A stretch of 64,000 bases of DNA from Christiangramia gaetbulicola (GCF_003054225.1 NZ_QBKQ01000001.1:620001-684000); one strand, 5' to 3'; counted from the stretch's first letter, positions 17,342 to 26,160 are shown. Numbers and translations are program-made. The notes: generated from the sequence alone by a model not told the origin.

Positions 17342-17833
17342 ATGAAAAATTTAAATACAAGTCTCATTCTTTCATTTTGTCTCTCCCTGTTAAGTCTTTC
17401 CGGATTCTGCCAGGAAAAAGAAGGATCCTTCGAAGAGGATGCCATTCCCTTCGCGGTAGTAGATGAGGCTCCGGCTTACCCGGGATGTGAAAATCTTAAG
17501 GGAGATCAATTAAAAGATTGTACGGTGGAAAAGATCACCAATCATGTAAATACAAATTTCAACACTGGCCTGGGGAAAAAACTGAATATTGAAGGAAGGA
17601 CACGAATCATTGTCCAGTTCAAAATTGATGAAAACGGAGAGGTTCATAAAGTACGGTCCAGATCTTTAGCAGATGATTCCGAAAAAAGAGAAGCCTTGCA
17701 AAACGAAGCGAACCGGGTAATAAAAAATCTCCCTAAAATGAAACCAGCGCAAATGAAAGGCAAAAATGTTGCGATCATGTATTCTTCACCTATCGAATTT
17801 GCAGTGCCGGAAAAAGAAAGCAAAAAAGGCTAA
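17342..17833 (+). CDS. Secreted TonB-C-like protein with Cys pair
   Basis: This 163-residue protein has a signal peptide (to about SLSGFCQ) followed almost directly by a stand-alone TonB C-terminal-like domain. It is closely similar to the end of the M56 protein just upstream: IPFAVVDEAPAYPGC against VPFAVIDEVPAFQEC, and a second Cys after 10 residues in both. It lacks the N-terminal membrane anchor and Pro-rich spacer of a true TonB, so it is unlikely to energise transport alone. It lies 17 bp after the M56 gene and is followed by a terminator. Confidence 0.83.
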   Translation: MKNLNTSLILSFCLSLLSLSGFCQEKEGSFEEDAIPFAVVDEAPAYPGCENLKGDQLKDCTVEKITNHVNTNFNTGLGKKLNIEGRTRIIVQFKIDENGEVHKVRSRSLADDSEKREALQNEANRVIKNLPKMKPAQMKGKNVAIMYSSPIEFAVPEKESKKG

Positions 17834-17937
17834 GTTTTAAAAATAAACATAAGATCTACCAGGATGATGTTTTCCATGCGAATGGCCATTAAAACCAATG
17901 AAAAGATTTTAAACCCTTATATTCATCAAAATTTTAT

Positions 17938-17962
17938 AGCCGGAGCTCCCGTTCCGGCTTTT
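17938..17962 (+). terminator. Rho-independent terminator after the BlaI/M56/TonB-like operon
   Basis: A 7-bp stem AGCCGGA/TCCGGCT with an 8-nt loop runs into TTTT. The tlpA-like gene begins only 15 bp later, so it must use a promoter upstream of, or overlapping, this hairpin, or depend on read-through. Confidence 0.7.
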
Positions 17963-17976
17963 AAATAAATCATTTT

Positions 17977-19344
17977 ATGCGCTCTCTTTTCGTAATTGCC
18001 ATTCTTGGCTTGCTGACTTCCTGTGGAAATTCTGAAAATTCTGTCCAATCAAATAAAGATGGGATCATTCTAAAGGTTACTCACGATAAACCAGTAGATA
18101 CGGTCGTTTTAAAAACAGATCCACGCTACAAATTATATGATCAACCTGATACCATTATCACCTATACTGGCGAAAATTCAATCCTCCTAGACACAATTAA
18201 CATCCCTAAGGGTTATTATGAGTTAAGTTCAAACAATAAAGTAAACAAGATCTACCTGCAAGCTAATAGTCGGCTGGAAATAAATAATCTGGATACCGCG
18301 ACAACTTTTAAAGGAGACCTGGCAGATATCAACCGCTATATTGCCGTGAGGGAAGGTAAGAATAGGGAGTTAAGGCCATATTTCTCTCCTTTCTCTTACG
18401 GAAAGCTAACGGAGAAGGAATTTCTTAGGTTGAACGATTCCATATATTCTGTGTTTTCTGAGCTTGTCAAAAATTTAAAGAACCTGCCGGAGGCTTTCAG
18501 ATCTAACGAATTAAATATCGCTAAAATTGAGAAAGCAAATCAATTACTCACCTATACTTTCGTGAGACCAAGAAATGAAAAGGATTATGAACCGTCTGAA
18601 AACTATCCTGCTCCACTTTCGGAGATTGACCTGAACAACGAGGAGCTTTTAAACATAGACAGATTCCGGGTATTACTATGGAGCTATGCTAATGTGAAGG
18701 CAAGTAAAACGGATATGGAAACCTGGGAATATATACTTTCGGAAGATTTTCCATCAAAAAACCCGAAAGTAAAGCAAGAGGTATTTTATACTGCAGGAAT
18801 CTTCGATCTGCCGCGTATGCGGGACCCAGACGGCTATTACGAGAAGTCCCAGCAGTTTTTGGAAGCTGGAACAAAGCGAAATGAGCTTACCGAGAAATAT
18901 TATGAACTCAAGAAAATTGGAAAGGGCTTTCCCGCCCCTGAATTTCAGTTAACCAATCTTGAAGGAGAACCCGTTGCTCTTAAAGACTTCAAGGGAAGCG
19001 TGGTTTACCTGGATTTCTGGAGCAACTCCTGTAAGCCATGTATCGAAGACATGCCTGAGTTTAAAAAATTACAAAAGGATTTTGAAAATAAGGATGTGAA
19101 ATTTATTTCTATTGCGATCACCAGTAATAGAGAAAGAGTTGAATCTATTCTGGAAAAGAATAAAATGACCGGAATTCAGCTTTTTCAACCTGGGAAAGAC
19201 AAAGAGCTAATGAAAGATTATGCCGTAACCTCCATTCCAAGATATGTATTAGTAGACCGGGATGGAAATATCTGGAACCATATTGCTCCCAGGCCTACAG
19301 ACCCGGAATTAAAAGAACAACTTAATAAGTTATTAGGATCATGA
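17977..19344 (+). CDS. TlpA-like thioredoxin-fold lipoprotein
   Basis: A 455-residue protein with a lipoprotein signal (LLTSC). The N-terminal ~300 residues contain a beta-rich DUF4369-like region then helices, and the C-terminal ~140 residues form a TlpA/AhpC thioredoxin fold (GKGFPAPEFQLTNLEG start). The redox motif is CKPC at about residues 352-355, and the cis-proline segment is AVTSIPRYVLVD. It should reduce or isomerise disulfides in the periplasm. It overlaps the TPR gene by 4 bp (ATGA). Its neighbours carry conserved Cys pairs, which are possible substrates. Confidence 0.9.
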   Translation: MRSLFVIAILGLLTSCGNSENSVQSNKDGIILKVTHDKPVDTVVLKTDPRYKLYDQPDTIITYTGENSILLDTINIPKGYYELSSNNKVNKIYLQANSRLEINNLDTATTFKGDLADINRYIAVREGKNRELRPYFSPFSYGKLTEKEFLRLNDSIYSVFSELVKNLKNLPEAFRSNELNIAKIEKANQLLTYTFVRPRNEKDYEPSENYPAPLSEIDLNNEELLNIDRFRVLLWSYANVKASKTDMETWEYILSEDFPSKNPKVKQEVFYTAGIFDLPRMRDPDGYYEKSQQFLEAGTKRNELTEKYYELKKIGKGFPAPEFQLTNLEGEPVALKDFKGSVVYLDFWSNSCKPCIEDMPEFKKLQKDFENKDVKFISIAITSNRERVESILEKNKMTGIQLFQPGKDKELMKDYAVTSIPRYVLVDRDGNIWNHIAPRPTDPELKEQLNKLLGS

Positions 19345-20486
19345 TCACCAGAATTATTTTCAGCCTTTGCTTTTTTAGCACATTCACCCTCTTTCCACAG
19401 AAGGGTAATTTTCAGGTAGCCGACAGCCTTGCTACCGTAGGAAAAAACACTGAAGCAATTGAGCTACTAAAACAAACCGACCCTAAGACCGGAAAGATAT
19501 ACCTCCGGCTTGCCCAGATTCAGAAAAGTATAGATCAGAATGATCAGGCCCTCGAGAACTATCAAAAAGTTCTGGAACTAAATCCTGCCCTCGTCTTGGC
19601 TGCGCAGGAATATGGGGAACTTTTACTGGAATCTGGAAAACTGGATAAGGCCGATAGCCTTTTCAGCAGTTTAAGTGAAAAATATCCTGACAATGCTGGT
19701 TTTCTTTACCGAATTGGATTGGCCAAAGAGAAAAAAAAAGACAGCTCGGCCATGGATTACTTTTTTAAAACGGTGGGTTTAGACTCCACGCACCAGGCAG
19801 CTTTATATAAGACCGCCAAATATGAACTAAAACACAGAAAACCTCATAACGCAATCCACCTTAGCAGTACCGGATTAGAATCAAGGCCTAATAATGCTTC
19901 GTTGCTTTCCATCCTTGGGCAGGCCTACCTGGCCACCCTTCAGTTTGAAGAAGCTGCCAAACCATTTGAAAGACTACTTGAACTTGGGGAAGGTTCAGAA
20001 TTCATACTGGAACGACTGGCTTCGGCCTATCGAAGATCGGGGCAGACAGATAAGGCTATCCAGATCTATAACAAAATGCTGGAGATAGATAATATGAACG
20101 GCATGGTACATACCAATCTTGGGGTTCTTCACCTGAAAAAAGACAATACCAAAAAAGCACAGGAGCATTTTATGATGGCTTTATTCATTAAGAACAGACC
20201 ATCAGATACTGAATTTTTAAACCTGGGACTGGTTTATAAACGCAAGGAAGATTTCAGAAGTGCTTATATAAGCTTTCAAAAGGCGCTGGAAGAGAATCCT
20301 GAAAATGAACGTGCCATGATCGAACTTGCCCTTACCGCCGATGGACATTTCGAGGATAAACAAGCTGTCCTGGAACTTTACCAGGATTTCGTGGTAAAGT
20401 ATGCCGAATATGGTCGCAAAGACATGCTATCCATAGCAGAATATAGAATTAGTGAATTAAAAAAAGAGATCCATCTTTCTAAATAG
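19341..20486 (+). CDS. Secreted tetratricopeptide-repeat protein
   Basis: This 381-residue protein has an N-terminal signal-like segment (IIFSLCFFSTFTLF) and about nine consecutive TPR units, seen as repeated A/L-x-Y-x-K-A-L-E-L-x-P patterns (for example QALENYQKVLELNPALVLAA and AYISFQKALEENPENERAM). TPR arrays act as protein-binding scaffolds; here probably in the periplasm. Its start overlaps the tlpA-like stop and it lies 11 bp before the ExbD-like gene. Confidence 0.88.
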   Translation: MITRIIFSLCFFSTFTLFPQKGNFQVADSLATVGKNTEAIELLKQTDPKTGKIYLRLAQIQKSIDQNDQALENYQKVLELNPALVLAAQEYGELLLESGKLDKADSLFSSLSEKYPDNAGFLYRIGLAKEKKKDSSAMDYFFKTVGLDSTHQAALYKTAKYELKHRKPHNAIHLSSTGLESRPNNASLLSILGQAYLATLQFEEAAKPFERLLELGEGSEFILERLASAYRRSGQTDKAIQIYNKMLEIDNMNGMVHTNLGVLHLKKDNTKKAQEHFMMALFIKNRPSDTEFLNLGLVYKRKEDFRSAYISFQKALEENPENERAMIELALTADGHFEDKQAVLELYQDFVVKYAEYGRKDMLSIAEYRISELKKEIHLSK

Positions 20487-20497
20487 CTGTTTTAATT

Positions 20498-20896
20498 ATG
20501 AATTATATCCTAATCCTACTTTCGTTTTTCGTTTCGAATTCACCTTTTCAACAGGAACCTGAAGAAATTTTTACAGTAGACGTTTATATTAATGCAGATC
20601 GCCAGGTCTATCTGGAAGACAAACTCATTAAAGCGAACGAGGTCAAGAAAGAAATGAGCGACTATGCCTCCAGAAAGAAAGCCTTCCTAGAAGACAGTGT
20701 TCTCTATAGAATCTATGCCGACCAGAATCTGGAAATGGGTTTTATCATGGATATCAACAATCAATTGATCAGCGCTTTTCATCCCGCAAATACCAGAACC
20801 AAGCGCTTTTTGCTATATTCTGAAGAGCTCGACGTAAATTCTACCAACTGGCAGCATCAAATTCAAAAAATGGATCTAAAGGCTATAGAAAACTAA
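20498..20896 (+). CDS. Small secreted protein resembling an ExbD periplasmic domain
   Basis: A 132-residue protein with a short hydrophobic N-terminus (MNYILILLSFFVSNSPFQ) that lacks the conserved Asp of ExbD, then a segment (FTVDVYINADRQVYLEDKLIKANEV) like the first strands of the ExbD periplasmic domain. The C-terminal half is not recognised. It could be an unanchored relative of ExbD. It is 11 bp after the TPR gene, so same operon. Confidence 0.6.
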   Translation: MNYILILLSFFVSNSPFQQEPEEIFTVDVYINADRQVYLEDKLIKANEVKKEMSDYASRKKAFLEDSVLYRIYADQNLEMGFIMDINNQLISAFHPANTRTKRFLLYSEELDVNSTNWQHQIQKMDLKAIEN

Positions 20897-20973
20897 TTGT
20901 TAATTTTTAATCTGTTCAATTTTTACTAACCTGCTATAATTCACTATTTTTGGAATCCGAAAGTGGATTGCCA

Positions 20974-21447
20974 ATGAAAAAAGTTTTACTTTTTGTATTT
21001 ACTTTAATACTAACTTCCTGCAATTTTGAAACTAAGAAGATCTCTTCTGAAGAGGTTTTGGAGCAGGAATCCCGTTCCCTTAACTGGAAGGAAGTAGATG
21101 AGTATCCCGCTTTCGAAAATTGCAAGAATGCCAACGGACTTGCTGCCGCCAAAAATTGTTTTGAAAGACAGGTGGCCACAACTATCTATTCCTTTTTGTC
21201 CAGTCAGCAACCCGTAGTTACCGAAAGCATTAATGACACTCTTTTCATATATCTCGAGATCACCAAGGAAGGAAAGCCGCAAATAGATTCCATAAAAGTT
21301 GATACCACGGTAACTAATCAGTTACCCGAAATTGAACAATGGCTAAGACAAAGCATAGATTCCCTTCCCAAGATCTATCCTGCCAGCAAACGAGGAATCC
21401 CGGTTTCCACGGTCTTCAAAATGCCTGTAGTGGTTAAAGCAGAATAA
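20974..21447 (+). CDS. TonB-C-like lipoprotein with Cys pair
   Basis: A 157-residue protein with lipobox ILTSC and a TonB-C-like domain related to the M56 tail and the gene at 17342 (VDEYPAFENC, then a second Cys after 11 residues, and a final strand KMPVVVKAE). The frame is open to 20950, but the signal peptide MKKVLLFVFTLILTSC begins at 20974. It is more diverged than the other two. It closes the locus that began with the BlaI repressor and is 77 bp after the previous gene. Confidence 0.78.
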   Translation: MKKVLLFVFTLILTSCNFETKKISSEEVLEQESRSLNWKEVDEYPAFENCKNANGLAAAKNCFERQVATTIYSFLSSQQPVVTESINDTLFIYLEITKEGKPQIDSIKVDTTVTNQLPEIEQWLRQSIDSLPKIYPASKRGIPVSTVFKMPVVVKAE

Positions 21448-21515
21448 ATTAAAGTACGAAATCAGAAGGACGAAGTTAGAATATAAAGAGATTTTAGTAT
21501 AGTCGATTTTGGAAA

Positions 21516-21585
21516 CGTCACCCTGAACTTGTTTCAGGGTCTCAAAAAGATGCTGAAACTCCCGAAGAATCGGGACAGCATGACG
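21516..21585 (+). repeat. Two-hairpin GTCA/TGACG repeat element
   Basis: A 70-bp element begins CGTCA and ends TGACG. Hairpin 1 is CCCTGAA-N5-TTCAGGG; hairpin 2 is ATGCTG...CAGCAT with a nested CCCGA-N4-TCGGG. Its left 28 nt are identical to the left end of the GIY-YIG element at 29563. Confidence 0.9.
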
Positions 21586-21606
21586 AAGTCTCAACTATTG
21601 TATTAT

Positions 21607-21720
21607 GTCATTCCGAGGCACAGTCGAAGGAATCTCATAATCGTGAACTTGAGACTGCTTCGGTCGTTACACTTCCTCGCAGAGAGGTCTTTCTTGTAAT
21701 TTCAAAAAAGTGAGAAATCT
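21607..21720 (+). repeat. GTCATTCCGA-type repeat, degraded
   Basis: Starts GTCATTCCGAGG...CGAAGGAATCTC, an imperfect hairpin, and reaches GAGAAATCTC-like sequence at 21713 onward. It is a second subfamily of the same general architecture, with an irregular middle. The exact boundaries are uncertain. Confidence 0.5.
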
Positions 21721-21725
21721 CATTC

Positions 21726-22016
21726 TCAACTTTCAATTTTACTCCCTACCACAGCATTCCATTTTCTAACTTTCCATTCCTTGATAAGTCCGTTTTTTAC
21801 ATAAGGATCATTCTCGGCGAAATTAGTTGCTACTTCATCATTTTCACTACGAAAGATCAGGTATGCCTCATCTGCCGGTTCATCAAGTGCTCCACCCAGG
21901 ACAAGTGCACCTTTTTCGGCAGCTTCCTTGGCCATCCCAAGATGTTCTGCCCTATACTGGCCTCGGTCCTGAAGATAATTATCGGCTAGTTTGTAATTGA
22001 GTATATAATAGTTCAT
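21726..22016 (-). CDS. YciI-family protein
   Basis: A 96-residue protein of the YciI/YCII-related ferredoxin-like fold, with the conserved His in RAEHLGMAKEAAEKGALVLGGAL and Asp in ENDPYVKNGLI. YciI proteins are small putative enzymes or stand-alone domains with poorly known roles. The gene is isolated between two repeat-rich spacers. Confidence 0.88.
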   Translation of the reverse strand: MNYYILNYKLADNYLQDRGQYRAEHLGMAKEAAEKGALVLGGALDEPADEAYLIFRSENDEVATNFAENDPYVKNGLIKEWKVRKWNAVVGSKIES

Positions 22017-22049
22017 AATTAAAAATTTAAGTTTCTTCTCTTAAGCTGA

Positions 22050-22121
22050 CGTCACCCTGAACTTGTTTCAGGCTCTTTGGTTGAGATGCTGAAACTCCCG
22101 AAGCATCGGGACAGCATGACG
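22050..22121 (+). repeat. Two-hairpin GTCA/TGACG repeat element
   Basis: A 72-bp copy, CGTCACCCTGAACTTGTTTC at the left and CCCGAAGCATCGGGACAGCA then TGACG at the right. It is close to the copy at 21516, with the YciI gene between the two. Confidence 0.9.
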
Positions 22122-22206
22122 AAGTACTATTCATTTAATTTTGATATTTCTAACGTAGTGTTGGAATTCCATTCTCAATTATCCATTATCAATCATCAAT
22201 TTTCAA

Positions 22207-23346
22207 TTACCGTTTAAACCTTCTCCCCTTCCATTCATAACCTTTAAAAAGCGAAAGACTTGCAACATACACGCTGAAAAACGGATAAGCGATACTGCAC
22301 CAGAAATAATGACGCATTAAGCTCTCCCGGTTCATAAATTTCGCTGCTTTAAAAATGAGCATAAAATCGGCATTGAATTTCAAGAGGAAGATCAGCATTA
22401 AATACTGAAAAGAAAACAGATCCATAAAAGCCAATACGGTAAAAACTATCAGGGACAGGTTCATCAGAAAAACAATAAACCCGGTAAATTTTGCAAATAA
22501 GCTTGTATAGGCAGATGTTTTAGCTGCCCATCTAATCCGTTGTTGAATAAGACCATGAAGACTCTTTTGATAATTGGTAAAAACCGCCGCTTTTTCAGAT
22601 TTTATAAAGGATACTTTTTTACCCTTTTTTCGAAAATCCTGTAACAGGAACACATCATCTCCGCTGGCCAGATTTTCATTCCCTGAGAAACCTGATCCTT
22701 CTTTAAATAGGGCTTTCTTATAGCAAAGATTTGCCCCATTGCACATAAAGGCCTTTTCGATCCCGAAAGCTCCAATAGTGGAAGCCTGAAGACTCATAAA
22801 ATCCATTTCTTCAAAATTCTGAAAATATGGTTTCTTTATTGTCCTTTGAATAAATCCAACCGGCCCTGCGATCATTTCAGAATTATTTTCTCTGATCATC
22901 TCATCAAAAAAATACAGCCAATTAGCGGGGATCACACAATCGGCATCGGTAGTAGCGATATAGTCAAAGCCTGAACTTTCTATCGCGGTTCTTATCGCAT
23001 CCTTTTTAGGAGAATTGGTCTGCCTATTATTTTCAAGCAAACGAATATTGAACGAAGGAAAATCCTTCAAAAAAGTTTCGCAGATCTCCCTGGAATTATC
23101 TTTGGAAGCATCATTTATAAGAATGATCTCAAATTTTTCGGTAGGATACTTAATTCCGGACAACGATCTTAAAAGTGCCGGTAAATTCCCGGCTTCATTG
23201 CGGTAAGGAATGACTATAGAAAAAGTATTTTCCGCGGAAAGACCTTTCAACTGAAAATCGGGCATTCGCTTCCATCCGTAAAGAAAGGAAATAATGAGCC
23301 CCAGGTAGGCTGCTGTTATGAGTCCGAATAAGATCAGCAAAAGCAT
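22207..23346 (-). CDS. Family 2 glycosyltransferase with membrane helices
   Basis: This 379-residue protein has an N-terminal helix (residues 1-24), a GT2 catalytic domain (FSIVIPYRNEAGNLPALLRS, ILINDASKDNS, the DxD motif as TTDADCVIP) and a QQRIRW motif before two to three C-terminal helices. It is a processive-type or polyprenyl-linked inner-membrane glycosyltransferase; the sugar and acceptor are unknown. It diverges from ruvC with only 70 bp between starts. Confidence 0.9.
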   Translation of the reverse strand: MLLLILFGLITAAYLGLIISFLYGWKRMPDFQLKGLSAENTFSIVIPYRNEAGNLPALLRSLSGIKYPTEKFEIILINDASKDNSREICETFLKDFPSFNIRLLENNRQTNSPKKDAIRTAIESSGFDYIATTDADCVIPANWLYFFDEMIRENNSEMIAGPVGFIQRTIKKPYFQNFEEMDFMSLQASTIGAFGIEKAFMCNGANLCYKKALFKEGSGFSGNENLASGDDVFLLQDFRKKGKKVSFIKSEKAAVFTNYQKSLHGLIQQRIRWAAKTSAYTSLFAKFTGFIVFLMNLSLIVFTVLAFMDLFSFQYLMLIFLLKFNADFMLIFKAAKFMNRESLMRHYFWCSIAYPFFSVYVASLSLFKGYEWKGRRFKR

Positions 23347-23357
23347 AACCGATAAGT

Positions 23358-23390
23358 TTGATGCTGGCAGTGCAGAATTGTTTAGCTTTG
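23358..23390 (+). promoter_or_regulatory. Bacteroidota-type promoter of ruvC
   Basis: TTG at 23358-23360, 22-nt spacer, TAGCTTTG at 23383-23390. The predicted start is near 23397, 20 nt before the GTG start codon. Confidence 0.65.
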
Positions 23391-23416
23391 TGAAAGTCCC
23401 AAATTAGGTAATTTTT

Positions 23417-23995
23417 GTGAGCAAATCTTTGGAAAAATCAGTTTTGAAAGGCGAAAGGATCATTCTTGGCATCGACCCGGGAACTACTATTATGGGTTTC
23501 GGCCTCATCAAAGTGGAAAATAAAAAGATGAGTTTTATCCAGATGAATGAACTTCAACTGAGCAAATACAGTGATCACTATAAAAAGCTGAAACTGATCT
23601 TTGAACGCACTATTGAACTTATCGACACTTACCATCCTGATGAGATCGCCATTGAAGCTCCTTTCTTCGGAAAGAACGTTCAGTCTATGCTCAAACTGGG
23701 ACGTGCGCAGGGGGTGGCTATGGCCGCCGGACTTTCAAGAGAAATTCCTATTACCGAATACCTACCTAAAAAGATCAAAATGGCCATTACCGGAAACGGG
23801 AATGCCAGTAAAGAACAGGTTGCAAAAATGTTGCAGAGTCAGCTGAATATTGGGAAGCTTCCCAAAAACCTGGATGCCACCGATGGCCTAGCTGCCGCGG
23901 TTTGTCATTTTTATAATTCCGGCAAGACCGAAATTGGAAAAAGCTATACAGGCTGGGATGCTTTTATCAAACAAAACCCTGATAAAGTCAAATAA
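23417..23995 (+). CDS. ruvC: Holliday junction resolvase RuvC
   Basis: This 192-residue endonuclease cuts Holliday junctions during recombination, working with RuvAB. The four acidic catalytic residues are seen in LGIDPGTTIMGFG, IAIEAPFFG and DATDGLAAAVCHF. It starts with GTG at 23417; the extra ~16 residues before the fold are usual in Bacteroidota. Its TAA overlaps the hemW ATG (TAATG), so the two are coupled. Confidence 0.95.
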   Translation: MSKSLEKSVLKGERIILGIDPGTTIMGFGLIKVENKKMSFIQMNELQLSKYSDHYKKLKLIFERTIELIDTYHPDEIAIEAPFFGKNVQSMLKLGRAQGVAMAAGLSREIPITEYLPKKIKMAITGNGNASKEQVAKMLQSQLNIGKLPKNLDATDGLAAAVCHFYNSGKTEIGKSYTGWDAFIKQNPDKVK

Positions 23996-25119
23996 TGGCT
24001 GGGATATACATACATATTCCTTTTTGTAAGCAGGCGTGCCACTATTGTGATTTTCATTTTTCAACCTCAACAAAGAAGAAAACCGAGTTGGTGGAAATGC
24101 TCTGCAGGGAATTGGAACTTAGGAAGGACGAGATAGGACAGCAAATTAAAACCATCTATTTTGGTGGTGGAACCCCTTCCCTTTTAAATTCAGAAGAATT
24201 AGAACTTATCTTCAAAACGATATTTAAACATTTCAATGTTTCAGAAAATGCCGAGATCACGCTGGAGGCAAATCCCGATGATCTTTCAGAAGAAGTGATC
24301 AAAATGCTTGATGCATCTCCTGTGAATCGATTAAGTATTGGAGTTCAGTCATTTTTTGAAGCGGATCTTAAATTGATGAACCGGGCTCATAATTCTGAGG
24401 AAGCATTGAGTTCCCTGAAAATAGCGAAGCAGTATTTTGATAATATAAGCATCGACCTTATTTACGGGATTCCCGGGCAATCCAATGAACAATGGATAGA
24501 GAATTTAGACAAAGCCCTTGAGCTTGATATTCCACATATTTCAAGTTACGCGCTCACCGTAGAACCAAAAACCGCTCTTGAAAAATTCATAGAAAAAGGA
24601 AAAGTAAAACCGGTTGAAGATGAAACCTACCGGGAGCAATTCGATATTCTGGTAAACAAGCTCACCAAAAACGGGTTTGAGCATTATGAATTCTCGAATT
24701 ACGGAAAACCGGGTTATCATTCTCAAAACAACATGGCTTACTGGCTGGGAAAACCTTACCTGGGAATTGGCCCATCAGCACATTCTTATGATGGCACTTC
24801 CAGAAGATGGAACATCAGTAATAATATGCTGTATACAAAAGCCATTGAATCCGGAAATCTACCTCAGCAAACCGAAAAGCTTTCTATCACCGATTCCTAT
24901 AACGAATATGTAATGACCAGGCTGCGAACCAAATTTGGTGTTTCCACAGATGATATTCAGCAGAAATTTGGAGAAAAATACCGTAATCATTTTTTAAAGG
25001 AGACCGGTAAATTTCTGGATGACGGACTCATGGAAAAGATCGAAAACACTTTTCATATTACCGCCAAAGGAAAATTCCTTAGTGACGGGATCGCCGCCGA
25101 TCTTTTCTATATAGATTAA
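23995..25119 (+). CDS. hemW: Radical SAM heme chaperone HemW
   Basis: A 374-residue protein that binds and delivers heme and was formerly called a coproporphyrinogen III oxidase homologue. The [4Fe-4S] cysteines occur in PFCKQACHYCDF (CxxxCxxC), followed by GGGTPSLL, the SAM-binding glycine motif, and a C-terminal HemN domain. The CHYCDF form with no fourth upstream cysteine fits HemW rather than HemN. It is coupled to ruvC by TAATG. It is followed by repeats. Confidence 0.92.
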   Translation: MAGIYIHIPFCKQACHYCDFHFSTSTKKKTELVEMLCRELELRKDEIGQQIKTIYFGGGTPSLLNSEELELIFKTIFKHFNVSENAEITLEANPDDLSEEVIKMLDASPVNRLSIGVQSFFEADLKLMNRAHNSEEALSSLKIAKQYFDNISIDLIYGIPGQSNEQWIENLDKALELDIPHISSYALTVEPKTALEKFIEKGKVKPVEDETYREQFDILVNKLTKNGFEHYEFSNYGKPGYHSQNNMAYWLGKPYLGIGPSAHSYDGTSRRWNISNNMLYTKAIESGNLPQQTEKLSITDSYNEYVMTRLRTKFGVSTDDIQQKFGEKYRNHFLKETGKFLDDGLMEKIENTFHITAKGKFLSDGIAADLFYID

Positions 25120-25171
25120 TGACTTATCCAGTCGCAAAGCAAAAATTCAGTCCTTATTACACCGTCATATC

Positions 25172-25229
25172 CGTCACCCTGAATTTATTTCAGGGTCTCC
25201 TGAGATGCTGAAACAAGTTCAGCATGACG
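25172..25229 (+). repeat. Two-hairpin element, gene-less copy of the GIY-YIG element
   Basis: A 58-bp element, CGTCACCCTGAA to CATGACG. Its last 29 nt, starting TGAGATGCTG, are identical to the right end of the element at 29563-29912, including the TGA that is the nuclease stop codon there. The left 28 nt differ from that element by two bases. Confidence 0.92.
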
Positions 25230-25262
25230 CACTGCTGTATACCAGTCATTACTATCAAGATA

Positions 25263-25324
25263 TATCGGGAGTCTCAGGGCCTCATAAGATGCTGAAAATC
25301 CCGAAGCTTCGGGACAGCATGACG
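25263..25324 (+). repeat. Truncated two-hairpin repeat
   Basis: Retains the right hairpin (GATGCTG...CCCGAAGCTTCGGG...CAGCATGACG) but its left part is altered (TATCGGGAGTCTCAGGGCCT) and lacks the GTCA end. Confidence 0.75.
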
Positions 25325-25359
25325 ATTTTATCAAAATCGAGATAAATCTCAATTGTCCA

Positions 25360-25391
25360 TTGTCAATTATCAACTAACAATACTACATTTG
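25360..25391 (+). promoter_or_regulatory. Bacteroidota-type promoter of the cyclase-family gene
   Basis: TTG at 25360-25362, 21-nt spacer, TACATTTG at 25384-25391. The predicted start lies about 12 nt before the ATG at 25411. Confidence 0.65.
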
Positions 25392-25410
25392 TTAGGACCA
25401 ATCAAACAAT

Positions 25411-26160
25411 ATGTTAGCGAACATAAGCCATCAAGGAAATTCATATAAAATAGATTTCTCTCATCCACTGGATATTTCCATAAGTCTTCGCGGGGATAAT
25501 AAGAATCCAATGGCCTGGTATTTAAAGCACCCGGAGATCGAACCTGTAATTGATGGTGATTTTATCGGGAAGGTAAGTAAGGGGTCTTCTGTGAATTTCA
25601 ATAATATCTGGTTTAATCCACATGCTCATGCTACGCACACCGAATGTGTGGGCCACATTAGCAGCGAAACACATACTATTCAACAGCATCTGAAAACCTT
25701 CTTTTTCAAAGCTAAACTTATTTCGATTGAACCTCAGAAAAAAGGAACTGATCTCGTTTTCACTAAAGATCAGCTGCAAAAGAAACTAAAAGATTTTAAT
25801 GCTGAAGCGCTTGTAGTGAGAACACTTCCGAATTATATCGGGAAGATCTCCAAAAATCACTCGCATACCAACTGGCCATATATTGAGGAAGATGCCATGA
25901 CTTATATTCGTGAATTAGGTATTAAACATTTTTTGACCGATCAGCCTTCAGTCGACCGAGAAAAAGATGAAGGGAAGCTACTTGCTCATCGGGCCTTCTG
26001 GGATTATCCTAAGAACACCAGGTTTGATGCGACAATTACAGAATTGATCTATGTTCCGAATAAGATCGAAGACGGAGATTACTTCTTAAATCTTCAACCC
26101 GCTTCTTTTGAAAATGATGCCGCTCCCTGCAAGCCGGTATTGTATAAAATTATTGAGTGA
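25411..26160 (+). CDS. Cyclase-family (kynurenine formamidase-like) metal hydrolase
   Basis: This 249-residue protein has the cyclase-fold metal motif in the form NPHAHATHTECVGH, where the usual HxGTHxDxP is altered (Glu-Cys instead of Asp-x-Pro), and a later FLTDQPSVDRE segment. The family hydrolyses amides or lactones such as N-formylkynurenine; the altered motif makes the substrate unsure. It is first in a cluster with DUF4260 and DUF4230 genes (1-bp overlap, then 1 bp apart). Confidence 0.82.
   Translation: MLANISHQGNSYKIDFSHPLDISISLRGDNKNPMAWYLKHPEIEPVIDGDFIGKVSKGSSVNFNNIWFNPHAHATHTECVGHISSETHTIQQHLKTFFFKAKLISIEPQKKGTDLVFTKDQLQKKLKDFNAEALVVRTLPNYIGKISKNHSHTNWPYIEEDAMTYIRELGIKHFLTDQPSVDREKDEGKLLAHRAFWDYPKNTRFDATITELIYVPNKIEDGDYFLNLQPASFENDAAPCKPVLYKIIE

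Noticed and set aside
21516-22121. Two-hairpin repeats as ordinary terminators
   Set aside because: They lack a following U-run, lie also upstream of genes, and share fixed GTCA/TGAC ends not needed for termination.
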